Part shown: one piece after another, positions 35,724 to 43,900 of the stretch
Numbering within the stretch: the stretch's first letter is position 1
Layout: each line of letters opens with the position of its first letter
From: UBA3263 sp964554335
GTDB lineage: Bacteria; Bacteroidota; Bacteroidia; Bacteroidales; Muribaculaceae
Length of the DNA: 53,321 bases
Direction: 5' to 3'
NCBI GenBank assembly: GCA_964554335.1
Contig: CAZKOF010000009.1
Coordinates: 1 to 53,321, forward strand
Program-made: the position numbers and the translations under genes
Notes under the pieces: model-generated
What the model was told of the DNA's origin: nothing
Database searches by the model: none
The model's input: the letters and a program-made list of their open reading frames with translations, nothing else

Positions 35724-36344
35724 ATGGAACTCGCAGTTTATAACATCAAAGGTGAAGACACCGGTCGTAAGGTCACACTTGACGACAAAGTCTTTGGCGT
35801 TGACGTGAACGAACACGCCGTTTGGCTCGACGTGAAGCAATTTCTTGCCAACCGGCGTCAGGGCACTCACAAGAGCAAAGAGCGCAGCGAAGTTTCCGGC
35901 TCAACCCGCAAGCTCCACAAGCAGAAGGGCGGCGGCGGTTCGCGCATCGGCGACATCAACTCCCCGGTGCTCGTCGGCGGTGGCCGTGTATTCGGTCCGC
36001 GTCCCCGCAACTACTCTTTCAAGCTCAATAAGAAGGTCAAGCAACTGGCCCGCAAGAGCGCGCTGACCTCGAAGCTCGCCGACAACCAGATTATGGTGGT
36101 CGAAGACTTCTCGTTCGCAGCACCCAAAACGAAAGAATTCACCGCAGTGCTCTCCGCCCTCAAGGTCGACGGCAAGAAGGTGCTTCTGGTGATGCCCGAA
36201 ATGGACAAGAACGTCAACCTCAGCCTCCGCAACGTGCCGGGCGCCCGCATGATGGCAGCTTCCGACCTCAACACGTATGCCATTCTGAACAACAACATGC
36301 TTCTGTTGTCGGAAAAGAGCGTCGACGTAGTAAACAATCTTTAA
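35724..36344 (+). CDS. rplD: 50S ribosomal protein L4 (uL4)
   Basis: 206 residues, tunnel-lining protein. The exit-tunnel extension RRQGTHKSKERSEVSGSTRKLHKQKGGGGSRIGD and GGGRVFGPRPRNYSF are clear. In E. coli L4 represses its own S10 operon; whether it does here is unknown, as no classical leader lies before rpsJ. Start context AAGAA, no Shine-Dalgarno. Confidence 0.98.
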   Translation: MELAVYNIKGEDTGRKVTLDDKVFGVDVNEHAVWLDVKQFLANRRQGTHKSKERSEVSGSTRKLHKQKGGGGSRIGDINSPVLVGGGRVFGPRPRNYSFKLNKKVKQLARKSALTSKLADNQIMVVEDFSFAAPKTKEFTAVLSALKVDGKKVLLVMPEMDKNVNLSLRNVPGARMMAASDLNTYAILNNNMLLLSEKSVDVVNNL

Positions 36345-36366
36345 CCCATAAAGCTAACAACGAAAA

Positions 36367-36657
36367 ATGGAAATCAGCATCAAACCCATTGTGACCGAGA
36401 AGGCTACCAAGCTCACCGAACGTCTCAATCGCTATACCTTCCGCGTTTCGCCCAATGCCACGAAGCCTGAAATCAAGGCCCTGGTCGAGGAGCTCTATGG
36501 CGTCAAGGTTACCAAAGTAAACACAATGATTGTCCGCGCAAAGCGCAAACAGCGCTACACCAAAGGCGGCCTGATCAAGGGCACCACCGCAGTGTGGAAA
36601 AAAGCTCTCGTCAGCGTTGCCGAAGGCGAGGCAATCGACTTCTTCAGCAACATCTAA
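36367..36657 (+). CDS. rplW: 50S ribosomal protein L23 (uL23)
   Basis: 96 residues, at the tunnel exit where SRP and trigger factor dock. PIVTEKATKLTERLNRYTFRV and VKVTKVNTMIVRAKRKQRYTKGG are typical. Its C-terminus is short and regular. 12 bases to rplB. Confidence 0.97.
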   Translation: MEISIKPIVTEKATKLTERLNRYTFRVSPNATKPEIKALVEELYGVKVTKVNTMIVRAKRKQRYTKGGLIKGTTAVWKKALVSVAEGEAIDFFSNI

Positions 36658-36669
36658 CAAGTTCGATAA

Positions 36670-37497
36670 ATGGCAGTAAGAAAATTCAAGCCCACAACTC
36701 CCGGGCAGCGACACAAGGTTATCGGCGTGTTCAAAGGTACCATCACTGCTACCACGCCGGAGAAATCTCTTACAGTCGGTAAGAAATCCACCGGCGGCCG
36801 CAACGCCGAAGGTCACCTCACCACCCGGTACATTGGTGGCGGTCACAAGCGCGCTTACCGTATAATAGACTTTAAGAGAAACAAAGACGGAGTTCCCGCA
36901 GTAGTAAAGAGCATCGAGTACGACCCCAACCGCTCGGCCCGCATTGCGCTTCTCTACTACGTTGACGGCGCCAAGGCGTATATTATCGCGCCCAACGGTC
37001 TCGAAGTCGGCTCAACGGTCGTTTCCGGTCCTGAGGCAGCTCCTGAGGTAGGCAACTGCCTGCCGCTCGGCCGTATCCCCGTCGGCACTCTTATCCACGC
37101 AATCGAACTCCGCCCCGGTCAGGGAGCCATGATGGCCCGCTCGGCAGGCACGTTCGCCCAGCTCGTCAGCCGCGAAGACGACTACGCTATCATCAAGCTG
37201 CCCTCAGGCGAAACCCGTAAGGTCCTTGCCACCTGCAAGGCAACTGTCGGCGTGGTGGGTAACAGCGAGCACTCGCTCGAGAGCTCGGGTAAAGCCGGCC
37301 GCAGCCGCTGGCTCGGACGCCGCCCCCACAACCGTGGCGTAGTGATGAACCCTGTAGATCACCCCATGGGTGGTGGTGAAGGCCGCGCATCCGGCGGACA
37401 TCCCCGCTCGCGCAAGGGCCTCTACTCGAAGGGCCTCAAGACTCGTGCTCCCAAGAAGCATTCGTCGAAGTATATCATCGAAAGAAGAAAGAAGTAA
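36670..37497 (+). CDS. rplB: 50S ribosomal protein L2 (uL2)
   Basis: 275 residues, required for subunit joining and peptidyl transfer. KSTGGRNAEGHLTTRYIGGGHKRAYR, PNRSARIALLYYVDG and the C-terminal MNPVDHPMGGGEGRASGGHPRSRKG are intact; the essential histidine of the last motif is present. Full length. Confidence 0.98.
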   Translation: MAVRKFKPTTPGQRHKVIGVFKGTITATTPEKSLTVGKKSTGGRNAEGHLTTRYIGGGHKRAYRIIDFKRNKDGVPAVVKSIEYDPNRSARIALLYYVDGAKAYIIAPNGLEVGSTVVSGPEAAPEVGNCLPLGRIPVGTLIHAIELRPGQGAMMARSAGTFAQLVSREDDYAIIKLPSGETRKVLATCKATVGVVGNSEHSLESSGKAGRSRWLGRRPHNRGVVMNPVDHPMGGGEGRASGGHPRSRKGLYSKGLKTRAPKKHSSKYIIERRKK

Positions 37498-37521
37498 CCT
37501 TTTAATTATTGACAAATCAGC

Positions 37522-37791
37522 ATGAGTCGTTCATTAAAAAAAGGCCCCTTCATCAGCGTTAAGCTCGAAAAGAAAGTCAACGCAATGGAGGAAAGCGGCA
37601 AAAAGTCCGTAATCAAGACCTGGAGCCGCGCTTCAATGATTGCACCCGAATTCGTGGGTCACACTTTCGCCGTTCACAACGGCAACAAGTTCATCCCCGT
37701 TTACGTGACCGAGAACATGGTGGGCCACAAGTTGGGCGAATTCGCCCCGACCCGCACTTTCCGCGGCCACGCCGGCAATCGCAAGAAGTAA
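37522..37791 (+). CDS. rpsS: 30S ribosomal protein S19 (uS19)
   Basis: 89 residues, head protein that contacts S13 and the A-site finger. MSRSLKKGPFISVKL, VIKTWSRASMIAPEFVGHTFAVHNG and FAPTRTFRGH are canonical. Preceded by AAATCAGC, with no Shine-Dalgarno site; 24 bases after rplB. Confidence 0.97.
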   Translation: MSRSLKKGPFISVKLEKKVNAMEESGKKSVIKTWSRASMIAPEFVGHTFAVHNGNKFIPVYVTENMVGHKLGEFAPTRTFRGHAGNRKK

Positions 37792-37846
37792 ACGAGAGAG
37801 TTAACCCAATCATCAAACGCAGTTTTACAACACAACATACCAACCT

Positions 37847-38251
37847 ATGGGTGTAAGAAAAAGAAACTCAGCAGACCAGAGGAAAGAGGCCAACAAACAG
37901 ATTGCCTTCGCCAAGCTGCTCAACGTTCCCACCTCCCCCCGCAAGATGCGCCTCGTCGTTGACATGGTGCGCGGCATGGAAGTGAACAAGGCACTCGGCG
38001 TCCTCAAGTTCTCCAATAAGGAAGCCGCAGCCCGCGTAGAGAAACTCCTGCGCAGCGCGGTTGCCAACTGGGAAGCCAAAAACGAGCGCAAAGCCGACGC
38101 CGGCGAGCTCTATATCTCCACGATCTTCGTGACTCCCGCTCCGATGCTCAAGCGCCTGCGCACCGCCCCCCAGGGCCGCGGTTACCGCATCCGCAAGCGT
38201 TCGAACCACGTCACTCTGATAGTGGACACTATCGATAACAAGAACGCCTAA
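37847..38251 (+). CDS. rplV: 50S ribosomal protein L22 (uL22)
   Basis: 134 residues, whose beta-hairpin narrows the exit tunnel. NVPTSPRKMRLVVDMVRGMEVNKAL and the hairpin APMLKRLRTAPQGRGYRIRKRSNHVTLIV are present with no deletion in the macrolide-sensitive loop. Somewhat longer N-terminus (MGVRKRNSADQRKEANKQIA) than E. coli. Confidence 0.97.
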   Translation: MGVRKRNSADQRKEANKQIAFAKLLNVPTSPRKMRLVVDMVRGMEVNKALGVLKFSNKEAAARVEKLLRSAVANWEAKNERKADAGELYISTIFVTPAPMLKRLRTAPQGRGYRIRKRSNHVTLIVDTIDNKNA

Positions 38252-38281
38252 CCTCATCAACCCCAAGACTCAATAAACAGA

Positions 38282-39025
38282 ATGGGACAGAAAGTTAATC
38301 CTATCAGCAATCGCCTCGGCATCATCCGCGGCTGGGACTCCAACTGGAACACCGGCCACAAGTATGGCGACAACTTGCTTGAGGACTATAAGCTCCGCAA
38401 GTATCTGAACGTCCGTCTTGCCAAGATGAGCGTTTCGCGCATCGTCATCGAGCGCACACTTAAACTCACAACCATCACCATCTGCACCTCCCGTCCGGGC
38501 CTGATTATCGGCAAGGGTGGCGCCGAGGTCGACAAGCTCAAGGAAGAGCTCAAGAAGATTACCTCGCGCGACGTCCAGATCAACATCTTCGAGATCAAGC
38601 GTCCCGAACTCGACGCCGAAATCGTTGCTGCAGGCATTGCCCGTCAGATTGAAGGCAAGGTAGCATACCGCCGCGCCATCAAGATGGCGATTGCCAGCAC
38701 CATGCGTGCCGGAGCCGAAGGCATCAAAGTCCAGGTGAGCGGCCGCCTCAACGGCGCCGAAATCGCCCGCAGCGAAATGTTCAAAGAGGGCCGCACTCCG
38801 CTCCACACCCTCCGTGCCGACATTGACTACGCATTGGTCGAGGCTCACACTAAAGTGGGAGTCATCGGCGTGAAGGTTTGGATCTGCCGCGGCGAGGTCT
38901 ACGGCAAGCGCGACCTGGCTCCCCAGTTCGCAGCAGTCAAGGAGCAGGGCCGCTCGGGCCGCGACGGCGGCGACCGTCCCTCGCGTCGCGACCGCGGTTT
39001 CCGTAAGCCCAAGAACAATCGCTAA
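38282..39025 (+). CDS. rpsC: 30S ribosomal protein S3 (uS3)
   Basis: 247 residues, mRNA-entry protein. It has the KH RNA-binding domain with GLIIGKGGAEVDKL near residue 75 and the C-terminal domain with GVKVWICRGEVYG. The last 25 residues form a basic tail (SGRDGGDRPSRRDRGFRKPKNNR), longer than in E. coli and probably disordered. Confidence 0.98.
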   Translation: MGQKVNPISNRLGIIRGWDSNWNTGHKYGDNLLEDYKLRKYLNVRLAKMSVSRIVIERTLKLTTITICTSRPGLIIGKGGAEVDKLKEELKKITSRDVQINIFEIKRPELDAEIVAAGIARQIEGKVAYRRAIKMAIASTMRAGAEGIKVQVSGRLNGAEIARSEMFKEGRTPLHTLRADIDYALVEAHTKVGVIGVKVWICRGEVYGKRDLAPQFAAVKEQGRSGRDGGDRPSRRDRGFRKPKNNR

Positions 39026-39053
39026 TTCTTAACCATTTGAATCAACAGCAGAA

Positions 39054-39485
39054 ATGTTACAACCTAAAAAAACCAAGTTCCGCCGCTCGCAGAAAGGCCG
39101 CATGAAAGGCGTTGCCCAGCGCGGCAACCAGCTGGCCTTCGGTTCATTTGGCATTAAGACTCTTGAGTCCAAATGGATCACCGGCCGTCAGATTGAAGCC
39201 GCCCGTATCGCCGTGACGCGCTACATGCAGCGTCAGGGTCAGATTTGGATCCGCATCTTCCCCGACAAGCCTATCACCAAGAAGCCTGCCGAAGTCCGCA
39301 TGGGTAAAGGTAAAGGTAATCCCGAAGGCTTCGTTGCTCCCGTAACTCCCGGACGTATCCTCATCGAGGTCGAAGGCGTTCCCTTCGAAGTGGCAAAAGA
39401 GGCTCTGCGCCTTGCAGCCCAGAAACTCCCGGTAATAACCAAATTCGTGGTGCGTCGTGACTACGACCCCTCTCAAAACGTCTAA
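39054..39485 (+). CDS. rplP: 50S ribosomal protein L16 (uL16)
   Basis: 143 residues, binds near the A-site tRNA elbow. LQPKKTKFRRSQKGRMKG, GIKTLESKWITGRQIEAARIA, and RMGKGKGNPEGFVAPVTPGRILIEV are canonical. Ends PSQNV. 12 bases before rpmC. Confidence 0.97.
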   Translation: MLQPKKTKFRRSQKGRMKGVAQRGNQLAFGSFGIKTLESKWITGRQIEAARIAVTRYMQRQGQIWIRIFPDKPITKKPAEVRMGKGKGNPEGFVAPVTPGRILIEVEGVPFEVAKEALRLAAQKLPVITKFVVRRDYDPSQNV

Positions 39486-39497
39486 TAGCGTCGAATC

Positions 39498-39695
39498 ATG
39501 AAGAAAGAAGAAATAAAAGAGATGACCACGGCCGACCTGGAAGAACGTCTGGTCGAGATGGAGAAGGCCTATCGCCAGCTCGTTGCTAACCACACGGTCA
39601 GCACCATCGACAACCCCGCTCAGATCACCAAGGACCGCCGCATGATTGCCCGCGTCAAGACCGAGCTCCGCGCCCGTCAGCTCCGCGGCAAGTAA
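39498..39695 (+). CDS. rpmC: 50S ribosomal protein L29 (uL29)
   Basis: 65 residues, a two-helix protein beside L23 at the tunnel exit. MKKEEIKEMTTADLEERLVEMEKAYRQL and TIDNPAQITKDRRMIARVKTELRARQL fit the family. Compact, charged, no oddity. Confidence 0.96.
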   Translation: MKKEEIKEMTTADLEERLVEMEKAYRQLVANHTVSTIDNPAQITKDRRMIARVKTELRARQLRGK

Positions 39696-39740
39696 TCGCC
39701 CCATAATCTCAGTTAAGTAACTAATCAAACCGAACATTCA

Positions 39741-40001
39741 ATGGAAGAAAAGAGAAATCTTCGCAAAGAGCGTGTGGGAGTGGTTTCGAGCAATAAGGGC
39801 GACAAAACCATCACCGTCACCGTCAAGTGGAAGGAGAAACACCCCATTTACGGCAAGTTCGTGAACAAAACCAAAAAGTATCACGCACACGACGAAAAGA
39901 ACGAGTGCTCCGTAGGCGATACCGTTCGTCTGATGGAAACCCGCCCTCTGAGCAAGACCAAGCGTTGGCGCCTGGTCGAGATCATCGAGAAGGTTAAGTA
40001 A
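39741..40001 (+). CDS. rpsQ: 30S ribosomal protein S17 (uS17)
   Basis: 86 residues, OB-fold protein that binds helix 11 of 16S rRNA. RKERVGVVSSNKGDKTITVTVKWKEKHPIYGKF and CSVGDTVRLMETRPLSKTKRWRLVEI are typical. 45 bases after rpmC; start in CATTCA context. Confidence 0.97.
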   Translation: MEEKRNLRKERVGVVSSNKGDKTITVTVKWKEKHPIYGKFVNKTKKYHAHDEKNECSVGDTVRLMETRPLSKTKRWRLVEIIEKVK

Positions 40002-40069
40002 CCCGCCCGCGAGCTCTCAACAACGTAAAAGTTAATTCCAACTCACGTCATTAACAGAATTTTTAGACA

Positions 40070-40435
40070 ATGATACAGACTGAAACCCGCTTGACCGTCG
40101 CTGACAATTCCGGCGCAAAAGAAGCCCTGTGCATCCATGTCCTCGGAGGCACGGGCCGCCGCTATGCGTCAGTCGGCGACATTATCGTGGTGTCGGTGAA
40201 GAGTGTAATCCCTTCATCCGATATAAAGAAAGGCACCGTGTCGAAAGCTGTGGTCGTCCGCACTAAAAAGGAAGTACGTCGCCCCGATGGGTCTTACATC
40301 CGCTTCGACGACAATGCCTGCGTACTGCTCAACAACGCCGGCGAACTTCGCGGCACGCGCATCTTCGGCCCCGTGGCCCGCGAGCTCCGCGCCACTAACA
40401 TGAAAATTGTTTCCCTGGCACCCGAAGTGCTGTAA
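40070..40435 (+). CDS. rplN: 50S ribosomal protein L14 (uL14)
   Basis: 121 residues, at the interface bridge B8 and the docking site of RsfS. MIQTETRLTVADNSGAKEALCIHVLGGT and the C-terminal GTRIFGPVARELR are intact. 68 bases of A-rich sequence precede it. Confidence 0.97.
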   Translation: MIQTETRLTVADNSGAKEALCIHVLGGTGRRYASVGDIIVVSVKSVIPSSDIKKGTVSKAVVVRTKKEVRRPDGSYIRFDDNACVLLNNAGELRGTRIFGPVARELRATNMKIVSLAPEVL

Positions 40436-40460
40436 TCCATCCAAGTAACCCCATCAAAAA

Positions 40461-40781
40461 ATGAGCAAACTCCATATCAAAAAAGGCGACACCGTCTACG
40501 TCAATTCCGGCGAAGACCGCGGCAAGCAAGGCCGTGTTCTCAGTGTTGACGTCAAGAAGCAGCGCGCCATTGTAGAGGGCCTCAATATGGTCAGCAAGGC
40601 CACCCGCCCCAACGCACAGCACCCCAACGGCGGCATCGTCAAGATGGAAGCCCCCATCCACGTTTCTAACCTCAACCCCGTAGACCCCAAGTCCGGCAAG
40701 CCCACCCGCGTCGGCTACACCGTGAATGCTGAAGGCAAGAAGGTCCGCGTGGCTAAAAAATCAGGAGAGGAGATTAAGTAA
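40461..40781 (+). CDS. rplX: 50S ribosomal protein L24 (uL24)
   Basis: 106 residues, assembly initiator with a KOW motif: KKGDTVYVNSGEDRGKQGRVLSVD near residues 6-30, then GLNMVSKATRPNAQHPNGGIV. Its TAA overlaps the ATG of rplE by one base (TAATG), so the two should be translated in step. Confidence 0.97.
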   Translation: MSKLHIKKGDTVYVNSGEDRGKQGRVLSVDVKKQRAIVEGLNMVSKATRPNAQHPNGGIVKMEAPIHVSNLNPVDPKSGKPTRVGYTVNAEGKKVRVAKKSGEEIK

Positions 40782-41329
40782 TGAGCGCAACCACTTTGCA
40801 GAAGGACTATAAGGAACGCATCGTTCCCGCCCTCGAAAAGCAGTTTAACTACTCGACGGTAATGCAGGTGCCCCGCCTGAAAAAGATTGTCATCAATCAG
40901 GGACTCGGCGCAGCTACCCAGGACAAGAAAATCATCGAAACCGCCATCAACGAGCTCACTGCCATTACCGGTCAGAAAGCCGTTGCAACCCTGTCGAAGA
41001 AAGACATCGCCCAGTTCAAGGTCCGCAAAAAGATGCCCATCGGCGCAATGGTAACCCTGCGTCGCGAGCGCATGTATGAGTTCCTCGAGCGCTTGGTGCG
41101 CATTGCCCTTCCCCGTATCCGCGACTTCAAGGGCATCGATTCGAAGTTCGACGGCCGCGGCAACTACACCCTTGGCATCACCGAGCAGATTATCTTTCCC
41201 GAAATCAACATCGACACCGTGTCGAAGATGCAGGGCATGAACATCACCTTCGTGACCTCGGCCAACACCGACGAAGAGGGCTTCGCACTGCTCAAGGAAT
41301 TCGGTCTCCCCTTCAAGAAGAACAACTAA
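40781..41329 (+). CDS. rplE: 50S ribosomal protein L5 (uL5)
   Basis: 182 residues, central protuberance protein that binds 5S rRNA and the P-site tRNA. MQVPRLKKIVINQGLGAA, ITGQKAVATLSKKDIAQFKVRKKMPIGAMVTLRRERMYEFL and YTLGITEQIIFPEI are canonical. Coupled to rplX by a one-base overlap. Confidence 0.97.
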   Translation: MSATTLQKDYKERIVPALEKQFNYSTVMQVPRLKKIVINQGLGAATQDKKIIETAINELTAITGQKAVATLSKKDIAQFKVRKKMPIGAMVTLRRERMYEFLERLVRIALPRIRDFKGIDSKFDGRGNYTLGITEQIIFPEINIDTVSKMQGMNITFVTSANTDEEGFALLKEFGLPFKKNN

Positions 41330-41346
41330 CCCCCCGAAAAAGCAAT

Positions 41347-41625
41347 ATGGCAAAAGAATCCATGAAAGCCCGCGAGGTGAAGCGCGCTAAGCTCGTGGCC
41401 AAGTATGCCGCCAAGAAGGCCGCCCTCAAGGCCGCCGGCGACTACGAGAGCCTTCAGGCCCTGCAGCTGCTTCCGAAGAACGCCTCGAGCGTGCGTCTTC
41501 ACAACCGCTGCTCCATCACCGGTCGCCCCAAGGGTTATATGCGTCAGTTCGGCATTTCGCGTATCCAATTCCGCGAAATGGCATCGAAGGGCCTGATCCC
41601 CGGCGTGCGCAAAGCCTCCTGGTAA
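41347..41625 (+). CDS. rpsN: 30S ribosomal protein S14, zinc-free type (uS14)
   Basis: 92 residues, head protein. It is the long form: the CxxC pairs of the short zinc-binding S14 are missing (only one Cys, in RLHNRCSITGRPKGY). Ends with the conserved FREMASKGLIPGVRKASW. The downstream 156-base gap is exceptionally long for this block and holds a strong stem. Confidence 0.97.
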   Translation: MAKESMKAREVKRAKLVAKYAAKKAALKAAGDYESLQALQLLPKNASSVRLHNRCSITGRPKGYMRQFGISRIQFREMASKGLIPGVRKASW

Positions 41626-41646
41626 GCTCCCGGCTGAAAGCGCTGC

Positions 41647-41684
41647 GGCGCGGCCCCGGGGTTCTCGCGAGACTCCCGGGCGCC
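41647..41684 (+). promoter_or_regulatory. GC-rich hairpin between rpsN and rpsH
   Basis: GGCGC (41647-41651) pairs with GCGCC (41680-41684), CCGGG (41656-41660) with CCCGG (41675-41679), and TCTC with GAGA at the tip, with a bulge on the left side. A second small stem TTCGG-AAACTA-CCGAA lies at about 41744-41759, just before rpsH. Possible attenuator, RNA-processing site or feedback target; S8 is the regulator of the spc operon in E. coli, but the site there is at rplE. Confidence 0.45.
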
Positions 41685-41781
41685 AAGCCAACCTTCATTA
41701 TCCAAAACCACTTTCTCGACAGACGAGTGATAATTAAATATTGTTCGGAAACTACCGAATCAATTTAACCAACAAACAACA

Positions 41782-42180
41782 ATGACTGATCCCATAGCAG
41801 ATTATCTGACAAGATTGAGGAACGCCATCAAGGCCAACCACCGCGTGGTTGAAGTACCTGCCTCAAACTTGAAAAAAGAGATCACCAAGATCCTCTTCGA
41901 ACAAGGCTATATTCTTAACTACAAGTTTATAGAGGGTGAGACCCCCTGCGGCACCATCAAGATTGCCCTGAAGTATGACCCCAAGGACCGCGTCAACGCC
42001 ATCAAGTGCCTCAAGCGCGTCAGCCGTCCCGGCCTCCGCCGGTATACCGGCTACAAAGACATGCCCCGTGTCCTCAACGGTCTCGGCATCGCGATTCTCT
42101 CCACGTCGAAGGGCGTGATGACCAATAAACAGGCCCTCGAAGAAAAAGTGGGCGGCGAAGTTCTCTGCTACGTTTACTAA
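41782..42180 (+). CDS. rpsH: 30S ribosomal protein S8 (uS8)
   Basis: 132 residues, central-domain assembly protein. MTDPIADYLTRLRNAIKANH, LKRVSRPGLRRYTGYKDMP and ILSTSKGVMTNKQALEEKVGGEVLCYVY are canonical. Start follows AACAACA. Confidence 0.97.
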   Translation: MTDPIADYLTRLRNAIKANHRVVEVPASNLKKEITKILFEQGYILNYKFIEGETPCGTIKIALKYDPKDRVNAIKCLKRVSRPGLRRYTGYKDMPRVLNGLGIAILSTSKGVMTNKQALEEKVGGEVLCYVY

Positions 42181-42185
42181 TCAAT

Positions 42186-42191
42186 AGGAGG
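42186..42191 (+). promoter_or_regulatory. Perfect Shine-Dalgarno site before rplF
   Basis: AGGAGG nine bases before the rplF ATG, in a 20-base intergenic gap. It is the only full-strength intergenic site I noticed in the cluster. Bacteroidota ribosomes hide the anti-Shine-Dalgarno sequence, so such sites are rare and may be regulatory or chance. Confidence 0.6.
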
Positions 42192-42200
42192 AAACATAAT

Positions 42201-42755
42201 ATGTCACGTATAGGTAAAGCTCCCATTGCACTTCCCGCCGGTGTCACCGTCAACGTTGCCGGCAACGTAGTAAGCGTAAAAGGCCCCAAGGGCGAACTCA
42301 AGGAAACCGTTAACCCCGACCTCACCGTCACGATTGAAGACGGCCACATCCACATTGCCCGTCCGACCGACGACCGCGAACATCGCGCCCAACACGGTCT
42401 GGCCCGCGCGCTGATCCACAACATGGTCGAGGGCGTTGCCCACGGCTACAAGAAAGAGATGGAACTCGTCGGTGTCGGCTACCGTGCCAATGCCGAGGGC
42501 CAGGTTCTCGAACTCTCTCTGGGCTTCTCTCATGCCATCTATATCAAGCTTCCGAAAGAAATCAAAGTTGAAGCCAAGAGCGAACGCAACAAGAACCCCC
42601 TGATTATTCTCGAGAGTGCCGACAAGCAGCTTCTGGGCCAGGTGTGTGCAAAAATCCGCTCTCTGCGCAAGCCGGAACCCTACAAGGGCAAGGGCATCAA
42701 GTTCGTAGGCGAAGTAATCCGTCGTAAGTCCGGCAAGAGCGCCGGCGCCAAGTAA
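42201..42755 (+). CDS. rplF: 50S ribosomal protein L6 (uL6)
   Basis: 184 residues, factor-binding region of the large subunit. SRIGKAPIALPAGVTV, the tandem L6 domains, and the end KIRSLRKPEPYKGKGIKFVGEVIRRKSGKSAGAK are typical. Unusually for this genome a full Shine-Dalgarno site precedes it. Confidence 0.97.
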   Translation: MSRIGKAPIALPAGVTVNVAGNVVSVKGPKGELKETVNPDLTVTIEDGHIHIARPTDDREHRAQHGLARALIHNMVEGVAHGYKKEMELVGVGYRANAEGQVLELSLGFSHAIYIKLPKEIKVEAKSERNKNPLIILESADKQLLGQVCAKIRSLRKPEPYKGKGIKFVGEVIRRKSGKSAGAK

Positions 42756-42803
42756 TCCGCCTCGGCGTTAACCAAGTATAAACCGAAAGAATAGAACGCA
42801 ACT

Positions 42804-43145
42804 ATGATTTCCAAGATTGCAAGAAGAAATAAAATCAAGATGCGCATCCGCGGCAAAATCGCCGGCACCGCCGAGCGTCCGCGCATGACCGTCTTCCGCT
42901 CCAACAAGGGCATCTACGTCCAGATTATCGACGACCTCGCCGGCAAAACCCTCGTCAGCGCCTCCTCAAAGGGGATCGAGGGCGGAACCAAGAGCGAAGT
43001 TGCCGCCAAAGTCGGCGCTGAAGCTGCCCGCAAGGCTCTCGAAGCCGGTATTTCAACCGTCGTTTTCGACCGTAACGGTTACCTGTTCCACGGTCGCGTT
43101 AAATCACTGGCTGACGCAGCCCGCGAAGCCGGCCTCAAATTTTAA
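42804..43145 (+). CDS. rplR: 50S ribosomal protein L18 (uL18)
   Basis: 113 residues, 5S rRNA-binding protein. KIRGKIAGTAERPRMTVFRSNKGIYVQIIDD and FDRNGYLFHGRVKSLADAAREAGLKF match the family. Nine bases before rpsE. Confidence 0.97.
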   Translation: MISKIARRNKIKMRIRGKIAGTAERPRMTVFRSNKGIYVQIIDDLAGKTLVSASSKGIEGGTKSEVAAKVGAEAARKALEAGISTVVFDRNGYLFHGRVKSLADAAREAGLKF

Positions 43146-43154
43146 GCAAAGACT

Positions 43155-43676
43155 ATGGCAAATAATCAAAACCGCGTAAAATCCACCAACGACCTGGAAC
43201 TCCAGGATCGTCTCGTTGCCATTAACCGCGTAACCAAGGTTACCAAGGGTGGCCGCGCTTTCACTTTCGCCGCAATCGTGGTTGTAGGTGACGGCAAGGG
43301 CATCGTCGGATGGGGCCTCGGCAAGGCTAACGAAGTTCAGGCAGCCATCGCCAAGGGCGTTGAAGCCGCAAAGAAGAACCTCATCCGCGTGCCCGTTCAT
43401 AAGGGCACCATCCCCCACGAACAGGCAGCCAAGTTCGGCGGTAGCCGCATCATCCTCAAGCCCGCCAGCCACGGTACGGGCGTGAAGGCTGGCGGTGCAA
43501 TGCGTGCCGTTCTCGAGAGCGTGGGCATCACCGACGTCCTCGCAAAGAGCAAAGGCTCGTCGAACCCCCACAACCTCGTGAAGGCCACTCTCGCAGCCCT
43601 CGGCGAAATGCGCTCTCCGGCGCAGGTTGCTGCCCGTCGCGGTGTATCGGTTGAACAGGTGTTCAATGGTAAATAA
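43155..43676 (+). CDS. rpsE: 30S ribosomal protein S5 (uS5)
   Basis: 173 residues, decoding-fidelity and mRNA helicase protein. LQDRLVAINRVTKVTKGGRAFTFAAIVVVGDGKGIVGWGLGKANEV contains the double-stranded RNA-binding fold and the spectinomycin loop (VTKVTKGG). The end is regular (RRGVSVEQVFNGK). Confidence 0.97.
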   Translation: MANNQNRVKSTNDLELQDRLVAINRVTKVTKGGRAFTFAAIVVVGDGKGIVGWGLGKANEVQAAIAKGVEAAKKNLIRVPVHKGTIPHEQAAKFGGSRIILKPASHGTGVKAGGAMRAVLESVGITDVLAKSKGSSNPHNLVKATLAALGEMRSPAQVAARRGVSVEQVFNGK

Positions 43677-43700
43677 TCCTTTAACGCTACTAACGACACA

Positions 43701-43883
43701 ATGGCACAAGTAAAAATTACCCAGATAAAGAGCCGCATCAACGCGCCCAAGACTCAGAAAGAGACTCTCGACGCTCTCGGCCTCCACAAGATGCACCATA
43801 GCGTAGTGCTCGAAGACACCCCCTCAATCATGGGCATGGTCAAGAAAGTGCACCACCTGGTGAAAGTTGAACCCGCTAACTAA
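43701..43883 (+). CDS. rpmD: 50S ribosomal protein L30 (uL30)
   Basis: 60 residues. VKITQIKSRINAPKTQKETLDALGLHKMHHSVVLEDTPSIMGMVKKVHHLVKV matches bacterial L30 throughout. 17 bases before rplO. Confidence 0.97.
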   Translation: MAQVKITQIKSRINAPKTQKETLDALGLHKMHHSVVLEDTPSIMGMVKKVHHLVKVEPAN

Positions 43884-43900
43884 TCTGACCAACAACAGTT

